NCBI GenBank assembly: GCA_937929825.1 | Contig: CALFUV010000006.1 | Coordinates: forward strand, 1-36,308 | Direction: 5' to 3' | Source: an uncultured Patescibacteria group bacterium | GTDB taxonomy: Bacteria; Patescibacteriota; Patescibacteriia; Veblenbacterales; UBA10138 | Length of the DNA: 36,308 nucleotides | Part shown: positions 25,993 to 33,540 of the stretch, one piece after another | Position numbering within the stretch: the first letter of the stretch is position 1 | Layout of the letters: every line of letters begins with the position of its first letter | Translations under genes and position numbers: made by a program | The notes under the pieces: generated by a model | What the model saw: only the letters and a program-made list of their open reading frames with translations | Database searches by the model: none | Told to the model about the DNA's origin: nothing

Positions 25993-26679
25993 ATGCTGGA
26001 AAGACACAATAAATTATTAGCTGAGGTTATCCGTTGTTATATCAGGCAAGCAGAGCCCGTTGGTTCTAAGGCTCTAGAGGCTAAATTAGGCGTCAGTTCA
26101 GCTACTATTAGGAATGACATGGCTATTTTAGAAGAGCAGGGTTTGCTTAGACAACCTCATACTTCAGCCGGTCGTGTGCCCACAGCTAAGGGGTTTCAGT
26201 ATTACCTTGATAATTTAATGCAGCCTAAAGAGCCTAAACCAGCTGAGCAAAAGTCTTTAAGGGAAATTATACAGAATAATATTCTGACCGAGGCTAAAGC
26301 TAAAGCTTTAGCTAGAAGATTGGCCTCTTTTTCTCAAGTAGCTGCCCTGTTAGCTTTTTCTAAAGATGAAACTTATTATACAGGTTTAGCTAATCTTTTC
26401 CAACAACCTGAGTTTGCTGATATCAGTATGGTTAGGGAAATTGGTCAAGTGGTAGATCATTTAGATGAAAGCTTGCGCCAGTTATGGTCTTTTGTCAACC
26501 AGCGTATTGAAGTGAAAATAGGCTCTGAAAATCCTTTAGGAGAAGATTGTGCTATTATTTATACACATTTTCACCTTGAAGACCAGCCAATTTTATTTGG
26601 TTTATTGGGACCAGTGAGAATGGATTATGAAGCTAATATTGGTAGATTAAATTATGTCGCAACCATTACCAAAAACTGA
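25993..26679 (+). CDS. hrcA: Heat-inducible transcription repressor HrcA (short form)
   Basis: Start at ATG 25993 (MLERHNKLLAEVI), downstream of promoter and CIRCE, gives 228 aa against the usual 320-350. The N-terminal winged helix is intact (AEPVGSKALEAKLGVSSATIRNDMAIL, then HTSAGRVPTAKGFQYYLD). The C-terminal end (IEVKIGSENPLGEDCAIIYT, LLGPVRMDYEANIGRLNYV) matches the family. The missing length is in the middle, where longer HrcA proteins have the inserted dimerisation domain. It uses TGA as stop and overlaps grpE, suggesting coupled translation. Confidence 0.93.
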   Translation: MLERHNKLLAEVIRCYIRQAEPVGSKALEAKLGVSSATIRNDMAILEEQGLLRQPHTSAGRVPTAKGFQYYLDNLMQPKEPKPAEQKSLREIIQNNILTEAKAKALARRLASFSQVAALLAFSKDETYYTGLANLFQQPEFADISMVREIGQVVDHLDESLRQLWSFVNQRIEVKIGSENPLGEDCAIIYTHFHLEDQPILFGLLGPVRMDYEANIGRLNYVATITKN

Positions 26680-27136
26680 AGAAAATATGGCAGACGATCA
26701 ACTTTCGGTAGTTAAACAACAGGCCGAGGAATATTTAGCTGGTTGGCAACGAGCCAAGGCAGATTATATTAATCTTAAACGTGAAACTGATGAAAAAATA
26801 GCAGGCCTTATAAAATACGCTAACCAGGAATTACTTAAAGAATTATTGCCTTTGGTTGATTATTTTAAACAAGCTTTGCGAGCGGTGCCTAAAGAAGAGG
26901 CTGGTAGCCAGTGGGTGGAAGGTATTAGGCATATTCAAACTCGTCTTTTGGAGATTTTAGCGTATCATGGTGTTAAAGAAATGGATGTGGTGGGAGAAAG
27001 GTTTAATCCGGAGTTGCATGAAGCAGTGGAAGAAGTTGAAAATGGTAAAACTGGTTTGGTGGTAGAGGAAGTTAGGACTGGTTTTTATCTTCATGATAAA
27101 GTCTTACAACCAGCACGAGTGAAGGTCGGTAAATAA
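26654..27136 (+). CDS. grpE: GrpE, nucleotide exchange factor for DnaK
   Basis: The 160-aa GrpE releases ADP from DnaK. The N-terminal half is a long helix (about 12-60, VVKQQAEEYLAGWQRAKADYINLKRE). The C-terminal beta domain has FNPELHEAVEEV, TGLVVEEVRTGFYLHDKVLQPARVKV, the GrpE signature. The first ATG (26654) overlaps hrcA by 26 bases; ATG 26687 (MADDQL) would leave a 7-base gap and is also possible. Neither has a strong Shine-Dalgarno site. Confidence 0.95.
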   Translation: MSQPLPKTEENMADDQLSVVKQQAEEYLAGWQRAKADYINLKRETDEKIAGLIKYANQELLKELLPLVDYFKQALRAVPKEEAGSQWVEGIRHIQTRLLEILAYHGVKEMDVVGERFNPELHEAVEEVENGKTGLVVEEVRTGFYLHDKVLQPARVKVGK

Positions 27137-27237
27137 AGGCAAAATATAAAGTAAATATTAAAAATCAAAAAGTAAAAAAGTATAAAAACAAATAATTTTA
27201 TATTTAATCTATTAATTTTTTATCTTTAATAAATAAT

Positions 27238-27375
27238 ATGGATTACATCTGTCCTGAATGCGGTTACACCGATGAGGCTCGTGGGCGTTGTCCTTCATGT
27301 GAAGTACCTCTTATACCCATTGACGACGTTGGTGAAACTACTGAAGACGAGACAGATTTGGGCGAAGATTTTTAG
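27238..27375 (+). CDS. 45-aa zinc-ribbon protein (below ORF-track cutoff)
   Basis: ATG at 27238 opens a 45-codon frame, MDYICPECGYTDEARGRCPS, then CEVPLIP and a very acidic tail ending LGEDF. Two CPxC pairs (CPEC and CPSC) 12 residues apart make a rubredoxin-like zinc or iron knuckle. The pattern is close to the rubrerythrin or RadA N-terminal ribbon. It lies about 100 bases after grpE and before hsp20 in the heat-shock region. A role in stress redox or RNA handling would be speculation. Confidence 0.75.
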   Translation: MDYICPECGYTDEARGRCPSCEVPLIPIDDVGETTEDETDLGEDF

Positions 27376-27405
27376 AGTAAGCGTTATTTACTCTTGGTCG
27401 GTGCT

Positions 27406-27506
27406 CAAGACGGCGGCGTGCTGTAGTTTTAAATAAAGATTACAGAACGCCGCGTCTTGGGGACTAACCCCCTTATAAATATTCATAATTTTAAAAAGAA
27501 AGGAGG
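27406..27506 (+). promoter_or_regulatory. Structured hsp20 5' region: long GC-rich hairpin and possible anti-Shine-Dalgarno pairing
   Basis: A 20-base arm (27406-27425) pairs with 27441-27459 with one bulged G and one mismatch around a 15-base A/T loop. Downstream, CCCCCTT (27468-27474) can pair with the hsp20 ribosome binding site AAGGAGG (27500-27506) with one C-A mismatch, or alternatively with the adjacent GGGG. Such imperfect ribosome-site pairing is typical of RNA thermometers before small heat-shock genes. Here that role is inference. Confidence 0.45.
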
Positions 27507-27513
27507 TGAATAT

Positions 27514-27933
27514 ATGGCACTTGTAAGATGGACACCAATGATGCCAGCTCTGGATGAGTTTGATAAGTTTTTTGAAGATTGGGGAGGTTTTAGCAGATTG
27601 GGTAGTTTTGTACCAGCTTTGGATGTATATCAGACTAAAGATACAGTAGTGGTAGAGACACCCTTGGCAGGTATTGATCCGGAAAAGGTTAATATTTCTA
27701 TTGAGAATGATGTTTTAACCATTGAAGGTAAGGTAGAGCAAAAGTCGGAAGTAGATGAGAAAAATTATTATCGCAAAGAGGTGCGCTATGGCTCATTCCA
27801 CCGTTCGGTGGCCTTGCCAACAGCGGTTGACGGTAATAAAGCCAAGGCTACTTATGAAAAAGGTATGTTGAAAATAGAAATACCCAAAGAAGAGCGGGCT
27901 AAGCCTAAGACTGTTAAAGTGGAGGTTAAGTAA
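27514..27933 (+). CDS. Small heat shock protein, Hsp20/alpha-crystallin family
   Basis: Start at ATG 27514, 8 bases after a strong AAGGAGG, gives 139 aa; the track's TTG at 27457 is not needed. The alpha-crystallin domain runs about 40-130: VPALDVYQTKDTVVVETPL, GIDPEKVNISIENDVLTIEG and FHRSVALPTAVD. The end has the A-x-Y-x-x-GxLxI-form (ATYEKGMLKIEIPKEE). It is an ATP-independent holdase that hands aggregation-prone proteins to DnaK, encoded next. Confidence 0.94.
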   Translation: MALVRWTPMMPALDEFDKFFEDWGGFSRLGSFVPALDVYQTKDTVVVETPLAGIDPEKVNISIENDVLTIEGKVEQKSEVDEKNYYRKEVRYGSFHRSVALPTAVDGNKAKATYEKGMLKIEIPKEERAKPKTVKVEVK

Positions 27934-28002
27934 GCTAAGCCCCCCTAAGGGGCGGTTTAGCCCTCCTCTTAGCGCCTGTAATTACAGGCGCTAAGAGGAG
28001 GG
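27934..28002 (+). terminator. Two hairpins after hsp20, including a 42-bp perfect palindrome
   Basis: The first hairpin (27934-27961) pairs GCTAA-GCCCC with GGGGC-TTTAGC around a CTAA loop with a 2-base bulge. The second (27961-28002) is perfectly self-complementary over 42 bp, with arms beginning CCCTCCTCTTAGCGCCTG. Only AAACAACTAATTTTT follows, so the T-tract is late and termination is uncertain. GC content here is far above the surroundings. Confidence 0.6.
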
Positions 28003-28046
28003 AAACAACTAATTTTTAATTTAATTATCAATTAATTAATTTTACT

Positions 28047-29960
28047 ATGAGCAAAATTTTAGGTATTGATTTGGGCACCACTAACTCTTGTATGGCCATT
28101 ATGGAAGGCGGACAGCCTAAAGTATTGGAAAACAAAGAGGGTGTACGTACTACTCCTTCAGTGGTAGCTATGGCTAAAAACGGTGAACGTTTAGTAGGAT
28201 TATTAGCTAAGCGTCAGGCAGTAACTAATCCTGAAAATACTCTTTATTCAATTAAACGTCTTATTGGCCGTAGATGGAGCGACCCCGAAGTACAGCGAGA
28301 TTTAAAAGTTTTACCTTTTAAATTAGTGCAAGCTGGTGATGGTGTAAAAGTAGTGATGCAAGGAAAAGAATATACACCACAAGAAATCAGCGCTATGATA
28401 TTACAAAAAATGAAAGCCGATGCTGAAAGTAAACTCGGACAGACCATTACCGAAGCGGTTATTACTGTACCGGCATATTTTGATGATGCACAGCGGCAAG
28501 CCACTAAAGATGCAGGTGAAATCGCTGGATTAAAAGTACGGCGTATTATTAATGAACCAACCGCCGCCGCCTTAGCTTATGGATTTGATAAAAAGAAAGA
28601 TGAACGGATAGCGGTTTATGATCTTGGCGGCGGGACTTTTGATATTTCTATTTTGGAAGTTTCTTCAGATACGGTGGAAGTCAAAGCTACTAATGGTGAT
28701 ACACATTTGGGGGGTGATGACTTTGATCAGCGAATAATTAATTATATAGTTGATCAGTTTAAACGGGAAAACGGTATTGATTTGTCAAAAGATCCACTAG
28801 CTCTTCAGCGTGTTAAAGAGGCAGCTGAAAAAGCCAAGATTGAATTATCAACCGCGACTGAAACCGAGATTAATCAACCGTTTATAACCAGTGATGCTTC
28901 TGGACCCAAACATTTAGTAATGAAATTAAGTCGAGCCAAGTTAGAAGAATTAGTGAGTGATTTGATTGAAAAAACTTTAGAACCAACACGTAAAGCCTTA
29001 GCTGATGCTGGTCTTAAAACTAGTGATATTAATGAAGTGGTATTGGTGGGGGGTATGACACGTATGCCCAAAGTGATTGAGACAGTAGAAAAGTTTTTTG
29101 GTAAAAAAGCTAATGCCAGTGTTAATCCTGACGAAGTTGTGGCTATTGGCGCGGCAGTACAAGCTGGAGTATTACAAGGTGAAGTTAAAGATGTTCTATT
29201 ACTTGATGTTACCCCTCTTTCTTTGGGTATAGAAACCTTAGGCGGGGTAATGACTAAGCTTATAGACAGAAATACTACTATTCCTACCAGTAAGAGTCAG
29301 ATTTTTTCTACAGCGGCTGATGGGCAAACCAGTGTGGAAATCCATGTTTTGCAGGGTGAGCGTGAATTTGCCCGTGATAATAAAACATTAGGCCGGTTTA
29401 TTTTGGATGGTATTCCTCCGGCACCGCGTGGTATGCCCCAAATTGAAGTTAATTTTGATATTGATGCCAATGGTATTTTAAATGTAAAAGCTACTGATAA
29501 AGCTACTGGCAAAGCACAGCATATCACTATTACAGCCTCCAGTGGACTTTCTAAAGAAGAAGTGGAGAAAATGAAAAAAGAAGCTGAATTACACGCTGAA
29601 GAAGATAAGAAAAAGCGTGAGTTAGTAGATATGCAAAATGTGGCTGAAAGTACAATTTATCAAACTGAAAAAATGCTTAGAGATCAGGGTGATAAAGTAC
29701 CTGAAGATGTTAAGAAAGCAGTGGAGGAAAAACTGGAAGAAGTTAAAAAGGCTAAAGACGGCAATGATGTTCAAGCAATCAAAAATAGTTTAGATGCTCT
29801 TCAGCAAGCAGCTATAAAAATAGGCGAAACTATGTATAAGCAATCAGCACCCAGCAGTTCTTCAGACAGTTCCAGTCAAACAAGCGCAGAAGGTGGCAGT
29901 CAGTCGGCTGGTACATCAACTGAACCAATTAAAGGTGATTACGAAGAAATTAAAAAGTAA
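28047..29960 (+). CDS. dnaK: Chaperone DnaK (Hsp70)
   Basis: The 637-aa ATP-driven chaperone is full length. The ATPase domain includes [61 protein letters not shown] and [13 protein letters not shown]. The linker [19 protein letters not shown] leads to the substrate-binding beta domain and helical lid (about 505-600). The tail is Ser/Gln-rich and ends [10 protein letters not shown]. No CIRCE is visible before it, so heat control may come by read-through from hrcA or from the hsp20 region. The ATG at 28047 has no strong ribosome site. Confidence 0.98.
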   Translation: MSKILGIDLGTTNSCMAIMEGGQPKVLENKEGVRTTPSVVAMAKNGERLVGLLAKRQAVTNPENTLYSIKRLIGRRWSDPEVQRDLKVLPFKLVQAGDGVKVVMQGKEYTPQEISAMILQKMKADAESKLGQTITEAVITVPAYFDDAQRQATKDAGEIAGLKVRRIINEPTAAALAYGFDKKKDERIAVYDLGGGTFDISILEVSSDTVEVKATNGDTHLGGDDFDQRIINYIVDQFKRENGIDLSKDPLALQRVKEAAEKAKIELSTATETEINQPFITSDASGPKHLVMKLSRAKLEELVSDLIEKTLEPTRKALADAGLKTSDINEVVLVGGMTRMPKVIETVEKFFGKKANASVNPDEVVAIGAAVQAGVLQGEVKDVLLLDVTPLSLGIETLGGVMTKLIDRNTTIPTSKSQIFSTAADGQTSVEIHVLQGEREFARDNKTLGRFILDGIPPAPRGMPQIEVNFDIDANGILNVKATDKATGKAQHITITASSGLSKEEVEKMKKEAELHAEEDKKKRELVDMQNVAESTIYQTEKMLRDQGDKVPEDVKKAVEEKLEEVKKAKDGNDVQAIKNSLDALQQAAIKIGETMYKQSAPSSSSDSSSQTSAEGGSQSAGTSTEPIKGDYEEIKK

Positions 29961-29966
29961 GTATTT

Positions 29967-30221
29967 ATGAAAATTAAAGAAATATTAAGGCGTTTGGCCA
30001 CTCCTTTTGCGCCGGGTGTAACAATGTATGTAATGATTCGTACTCAGATTAAGGATCAATTAATCAAAGAAGCTCAAAAGAAGCTTGAACAGGCAAAGCA
30101 GGGTAAGACAGATGATCAGGTTAAAGAATTGGAAAAGAAGTATGCCGAGAAAATAGCAATTTGGGAAATAGAGAAAAAAGCTTTAAAAGATAAATTGCAG
30201 TTTTTTACTAAACAAACCTGA
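29967..30221 (+). CDS. Small coiled-coil protein downstream of dnaK
   Basis: I do not recognise a family. The 84-aa product starts 6 bases after the dnaK stop, so it is almost surely co-transcribed. A short N-terminal part (MKIKEILRRLATPFAPGVTM) may be amphipathic. Residues about 30-80 are a charged Lys/Glu-rich helix (KKLEQAKQGKTDDQVKELEK) with coiled-coil spacing. It ends at TGA. A DnaK-related accessory role is inferred only from adjacency. Confidence 0.6.
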   Translation: MKIKEILRRLATPFAPGVTMYVMIRTQIKDQLIKEAQKKLEQAKQGKTDDQVKELEKKYAEKIAIWEIEKKALKDKLQFFTKQT

Positions 30222-30335
30222 AAACTTATTACCTAAGCTAGGTATATAAATTTAGTTGAATTATTATTGGTTTGTGACTAAATAAGCAAATATATTAATC
30301 AATAATTCTTTATTCTTAATATAAATAATTAATTT

Positions 30336-30623
30336 ATGAGTAATCAACCACAACAAATTCAAGTTAAAATCACAGATGACGTATTGAAAGGAGTTTACGC
30401 TAATATGGCGCAAATTGCCCATTCCCGGGAAGAATTTGTGATAGATTTTCTTAATCTTATGCCACCTTCAGGTATTGTAAGTGCCCGTGTTTATTTATCA
30501 CCGGCACACACCAAGCGATTGGTCGCGGCGCTGTTAGATAATGTTAAAAAGTATGAAGACCAGTTCGGTAAGATAGATGAAGGTTCAAGCCAGGCTCCTG
30601 AAATAGGATTTAAGACAGCTTAA
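30336..30623 (+). CDS. DUF3467 family protein
   Basis: The 95-aa protein fits DUF3467 by pattern: IKITDDVLKGVYANMAQIAHSREEFVIDFLNL, then the SARVYLSPAHTKRLVAALLDNVKKYE helix. Function of the family is unknown. Members occur as single small cytoplasmic proteins in diverse bacteria. It lies 115 bases after the coiled-coil gene in the chaperone region. The tail is short, ending EIGFKTA. Confidence 0.8.
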   Translation: MSNQPQQIQVKITDDVLKGVYANMAQIAHSREEFVIDFLNLMPPSGIVSARVYLSPAHTKRLVAALLDNVKKYEDQFGKIDEGSSQAPEIGFKTA

Positions 30624-30626
30624 ACC

Positions 30627-30655
30627 TTGACATTAGCAATTTTCTCGTTTATCGT
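30627..30655 (+). promoter_or_regulatory. Possible promoter of the frameshifted small gene
   Basis: Consensus TTGACA (30627-30632), a 17-bp spacer and TATCGT (30650-30655), with a weak -10. It lies 36 bases before the ATG at 30691. The ORF track uses the TTG of this element as a start codon, which is unlikely. Confidence 0.4.
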
Positions 30656-30690
30656 AAGGGGAACACACTCAAAAACAAAAGAGGTATGCG

Positions 30691-31004
30691 ATGACAAAAG
30701 GTGGACGAATCCAACCAAAGAAAAAATACACCAGAGAATTCAGTATAGATTTAAGCAAAGAAGCCGCGGGTGCCCCGTTGAGGTTATAAACCTCGATGGT
30801 TATAAGTTCAAAATTGAACTTGTTGACCCCAGAAAACAGACAGTGAGAGTTATCGGTGTAGGTAATGATATTTATAAAGAACCTTGTGAAGGTAATATTA
30901 CTACCACCCGCGGTCGCATTAGTTGTTTAACGGCTTATGCTTCGCTCCCGATACCAAAAGATACCACTTATGCAATCATGATAGAAAAGTTATGTCGCCT
31001 TTAA
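30691..31004 (+). CDS. Small protein gene, apparently needing a -1 frameshift at a CCCC run
   Basis: The track ORF 30627-31004 looks chimeric: its first half is a Trp/Arg/Lys-rich read-through. A better N-terminus is in another frame: AGAGG, 6 bases, ATG 30691, then MTKGGRIQPKKKYTREFSID and KEAAGAP before a stop after 32 codons. Slipping back one base at GCCCC (about 30771-30775) joins it to PVEVINLDGYKFKIELVDPR and on to EKLCRL, a natural-looking 104-aa protein. Either one C was lost (mutation or assembly error) or a programmed -1 shift operates. I do not recognise a family. A terminator follows. Confidence 0.5.
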
Positions 31005-31014
31005 CCCCCTTAAC

Positions 31015-31053
31015 GGTAAACGTCCTTTAAAAGCGCGTTTACCTTTTAATTTT
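31015..31053 (+). terminator. Rho-independent terminator before dnaJ
   Basis: GGTAAACG (31015-31022) pairs perfectly with CGTTTACC (31036-31043), followed by TTTTAATTTT. It lies between the frameshifted gene and dnaJ, implying dnaJ needs its own promoter or read-through. Confidence 0.7.
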
Positions 31054-31062
31054 ATAAATTTT

Positions 31063-32199
31063 GTGTCTAAAGATTATTATCAAATATTAGGAGTAAGCAA
31101 AGGAGCCAGTCAGGAGGAAATTAAAAAAGCCTTCAGGAGATTGGCTCATGAACACCATCCTGATAAACACGGAGGTTCTGATGCTAAGTTTAAAGAAATA
31201 AATGAAGCTTATCAGGTTTTGGGTAACCCGGATAAACGCAAGCAATATGATCAGTTTGGGGCCGCTTTTGAAAGCGCCGGCGGGCCCAGCGGTTTTAATT
31301 GGCAAGATTTTGCCCACGCTGGTGGGGGGTTTAATCAAAGTGGATTTAAAGTTGATTTTGATAATTTTGGTGATTTGGGAGATTTATTTGGTTTTGGCGA
31401 TATTTTTGGTGGTTCTAGCAGAAGAAGCAGAAAAGCTGGTCCGAGAAAAGGCGCTGATATTCAATTTGAAACAGCCATTGATTTTCGAGAATCTGTTTTT
31501 GGTACAGAAAAGATTTTAAGATTTGAAAAAAATGTGGTTTGTAGTAAATGCGGTGGAACCGGAGTAGAGTCTGGAGTTAAAGTGACAACCTGTTCTACTT
31601 GCGGCGGGCAAGGGCAGGTGGAACAAGTGCAAAGAACTTTTTTGGGTGCTATGCGTAGTATTAGTACGTGTCCGGATTGCGGCGGCGAAGGCAAGCGAGC
31701 TGAAAAATTATGCAGTCGTTGCCGGGGCAAGGGGAGTGAACCAGGATTAAAAGAACTTAAAGTAAAAATTCCCGCTGGTATTGCTGATGGTCAGACGATT
31801 GAATTAAAGGGTGAGGGTGAGCCGGGTATTAGGGGTGGACCAGCTGGTAGTTTATATTTGTTGATACGTGTTCGGCCAGATAAAGTTTTTAAACGTCAAG
31901 GTTATGATTTGTTAACCCAAAAACAAATAAGTTTTCCTGTAGCTGCTTTGGGCGGCAGTGTGCCTTTATTTACACTTGATGGTGAAGTACAATTAAAAAT
32001 CCCCGCCGGTACACAAGCAGGTACGGTTATAAAATTGGAAGGCAAGGGTGTTCCTTATTTGCACGGCAGAGGACGAGGCGATTTATTAGTTACTATAAAA
32101 ATAATTACGCCTTCTCGTTTAAGTAAAAAAGAACGGGATATTTTAAAACAACTGCCGATGGAAAAGGGTGAAAAATTATCAAGCGATAGCTGGTTTTAA
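31063..32199 (+). CDS. dnaJ: Chaperone DnaJ (Hsp40)
   Basis: The 378-aa co-chaperone stimulates DnaK ATP hydrolysis. The start is a GTG (31063). The J domain has DYYQILGVSKGASQEEIKKA and the essential HPD in HEHHPDKHGG. A Gly/Phe-rich region (about 68-115) follows. The zinc domain has all four CxxCxGxG motifs: CSKCGGTG, CSTCGGQG, CPDCGGEG and CSRCRGKG. The C-terminal substrate domains end near 360. This is a class I DnaJ of typical length. Confidence 0.97.
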   Translation: MSKDYYQILGVSKGASQEEIKKAFRRLAHEHHPDKHGGSDAKFKEINEAYQVLGNPDKRKQYDQFGAAFESAGGPSGFNWQDFAHAGGGFNQSGFKVDFDNFGDLGDLFGFGDIFGGSSRRSRKAGPRKGADIQFETAIDFRESVFGTEKILRFEKNVVCSKCGGTGVESGVKVTTCSTCGGQGQVEQVQRTFLGAMRSISTCPDCGGEGKRAEKLCSRCRGKGSEPGLKELKVKIPAGIADGQTIELKGEGEPGIRGGPAGSLYLLIRVRPDKVFKRQGYDLLTQKQISFPVAALGGSVPLFTLDGEVQLKIPAGTQAGTVIKLEGKGVPYLHGRGRGDLLVTIKIITPSRLSKKERDILKQLPMEKGEKLSSDSWF

Positions 32200-32206
32200 G
32201 ATTGTT

Positions 32207-32262
32207 TATTTATTATTTATCTTTTCAGTTCGTGCTTAACCGGCGGGGATAAACAATAAATA
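32207..32262. terminator. Inverted repeat between convergent dnaJ and dus
   Basis: TATTTATTATTTATC (32207-32221) and GATAAACAATAAATA (32248-32262) are complementary at 14 of 15 positions with a 26-base loop. It lies in the 68-bp gap between convergent genes. The stem is nearly all A/T and the loop is large, so termination is only possible. Confidence 0.4.
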
Positions 32263-32267
32263 GGGTA

Positions 32268-33272
32268 TTAAGATATAATATTTTTTACGTCAGCCAATGT
32301 TTTAATTTGCACTAGTTTGGCACGGAGCTCGCTGGCGCCCTTGGTACCTTTAACATAATGAGCTAGATGTTTACGTAATTCAATTAAGCCATAATCTCCT
32401 TTATTAGCCAGTGTTAGTTCAGCATGCTGTATTATAATTGATTTAATTTGCTCCCAAGATAATGTTTTATAAGTGCTAGTAGCCAAATAATCCTTGATTT
32501 GCTGAAAGATCCAAGGTCGTCCCCAGGCCCCGCGGGCAATACCTAAGCCATCAACATTAGTTGAGTCTAAAATTTCTTTGGCTTTTTCTGGGGAGTAAAT
32601 ACCACCATTGGCCAATAAAATGCCGGGCCATATTTTTCGCACTTCTTTGACCATTTCTAAATCAGGTTCGCCATCAAACGGCTGTTCATAGGAACGGGCG
32701 TGAAGCATAATAGCGCTAACTGGCAGATGATTTATTTTTTTAACTAAATCAAGAGCGGTTACTTTATCTACAGGGCATTCAAATTTATCTAGTTTATCTT
32801 CATCTTCAACTTTATCTTTAGTATTTACATCTTTGCTAATAGAAGCGCGTATTTTTATGGAAACCGGTAATTTACCCCCTTCACAGGTAGCCTGTACCAA
32901 TTCTTCACACAAGCCTAAATTACGCATTAGTTTCACTCCACCGCCAGATTTTACCACTTTATAAGCCGGGCAACCAAAGTTTATATCTATACCCGAAAAG
33001 CCCATTTCTTCCAAGATTTTAGCTGATTTATAAAATAGTTCAGGTTTACTGCCAAATATTTGACAGACTACCGGTTGCTCTGAGGGCTCAAAAGCTATCA
33101 TCTCACGAGTTTTAATATTGCCATGAGTAAGAGCATCTACACTGGCAAATTCAGTGTAGATAACATCAGCTCCGTAACGTTTGCACATTTGCCGAAAAGG
33201 CGTATCTGTTACCCCAGCCATGGGGGCCAAGGCCAGGATTGGTTTCTTGAGTGTGACCCAGAAATTTGGCAT
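32268..33272 (-). CDS. dus: tRNA-dihydrouridine synthase
   Basis: The 334-aa FMN enzyme reduces uridines in tRNA D-loops. Family motifs are LAPMAGVTDTPFRQMCKRYGAD, DINFGCPAYKVVKSGGGVKLM with the catalytic-type Cys101, PVSIKIRASI, SAIMLHARSYEQPFDG and LLANGGIYSPEKAKEIL with DGLGIARGAWGRPWIF. An unusual acidic insert (about 147-168, KDVNTKDKVEDEDKLDKFEC) lies after the IRASI strand. Which Dus class it belongs to is not decided. It is 268 bases downstream of cysS on the same strand and converges with dnaJ. Confidence 0.93.
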   Translation of the reverse strand: MPNFWVTLKKPILALAPMAGVTDTPFRQMCKRYGADVIYTEFASVDALTHGNIKTREMIAFEPSEQPVVCQIFGSKPELFYKSAKILEEMGFSGIDINFGCPAYKVVKSGGGVKLMRNLGLCEELVQATCEGGKLPVSIKIRASISKDVNTKDKVEDEDKLDKFECPVDKVTALDLVKKINHLPVSAIMLHARSYEQPFDGEPDLEMVKEVRKIWPGILLANGGIYSPEKAKEILDSTNVDGLGIARGAWGRPWIFQQIKDYLATSTYKTLSWEQIKSIIIQHAELTLANKGDYGLIELRKHLAHYVKGTKGASELRAKLVQIKTLADVKNIIS

Positions 33273-33540
33273 AGCTTAGGTTATATATTTTGAAATTGGT
33301 TTTGCAGCAAATTTTATTATAGTCTAATTCGCGCGAATAGGAGAATAGTTGGCATTTTTATACCAGCAGGCTTTTGATATTTTTTAAACTGGGATTGGTA
33401 ACTTTAGTGTATATTTGCGTAGCGCGTATATAAAGGTTCGGCACTCGGCTTGTGTCTCACCTAAATTTTCTCTACTATGTTCCGCAAACTTCGCATACTC
33501 TTAAATGTTGTGCGAAATAATTAGAGATAGATTTGTTGAT

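Noticed and set aside
31202-31519. 105-aa ORF inside dnaJ
   Set aside because: It is an alternate-frame shadow of the J and G/F regions; dnaJ itself is complete and unambiguous.
33273-33540. Hidden gene or structured RNA in the 268-bp gap between cysS and dus
   Set aside because: Only very short frames are seen on both strands. TTCGCGCGAA and short inverted repeats such as TTCGCA/TGCGAA occur, and a minus-strand TATAAT (complement of 33316-33321) may belong to a dus promoter without a clear -35. No RNA family was recognised.
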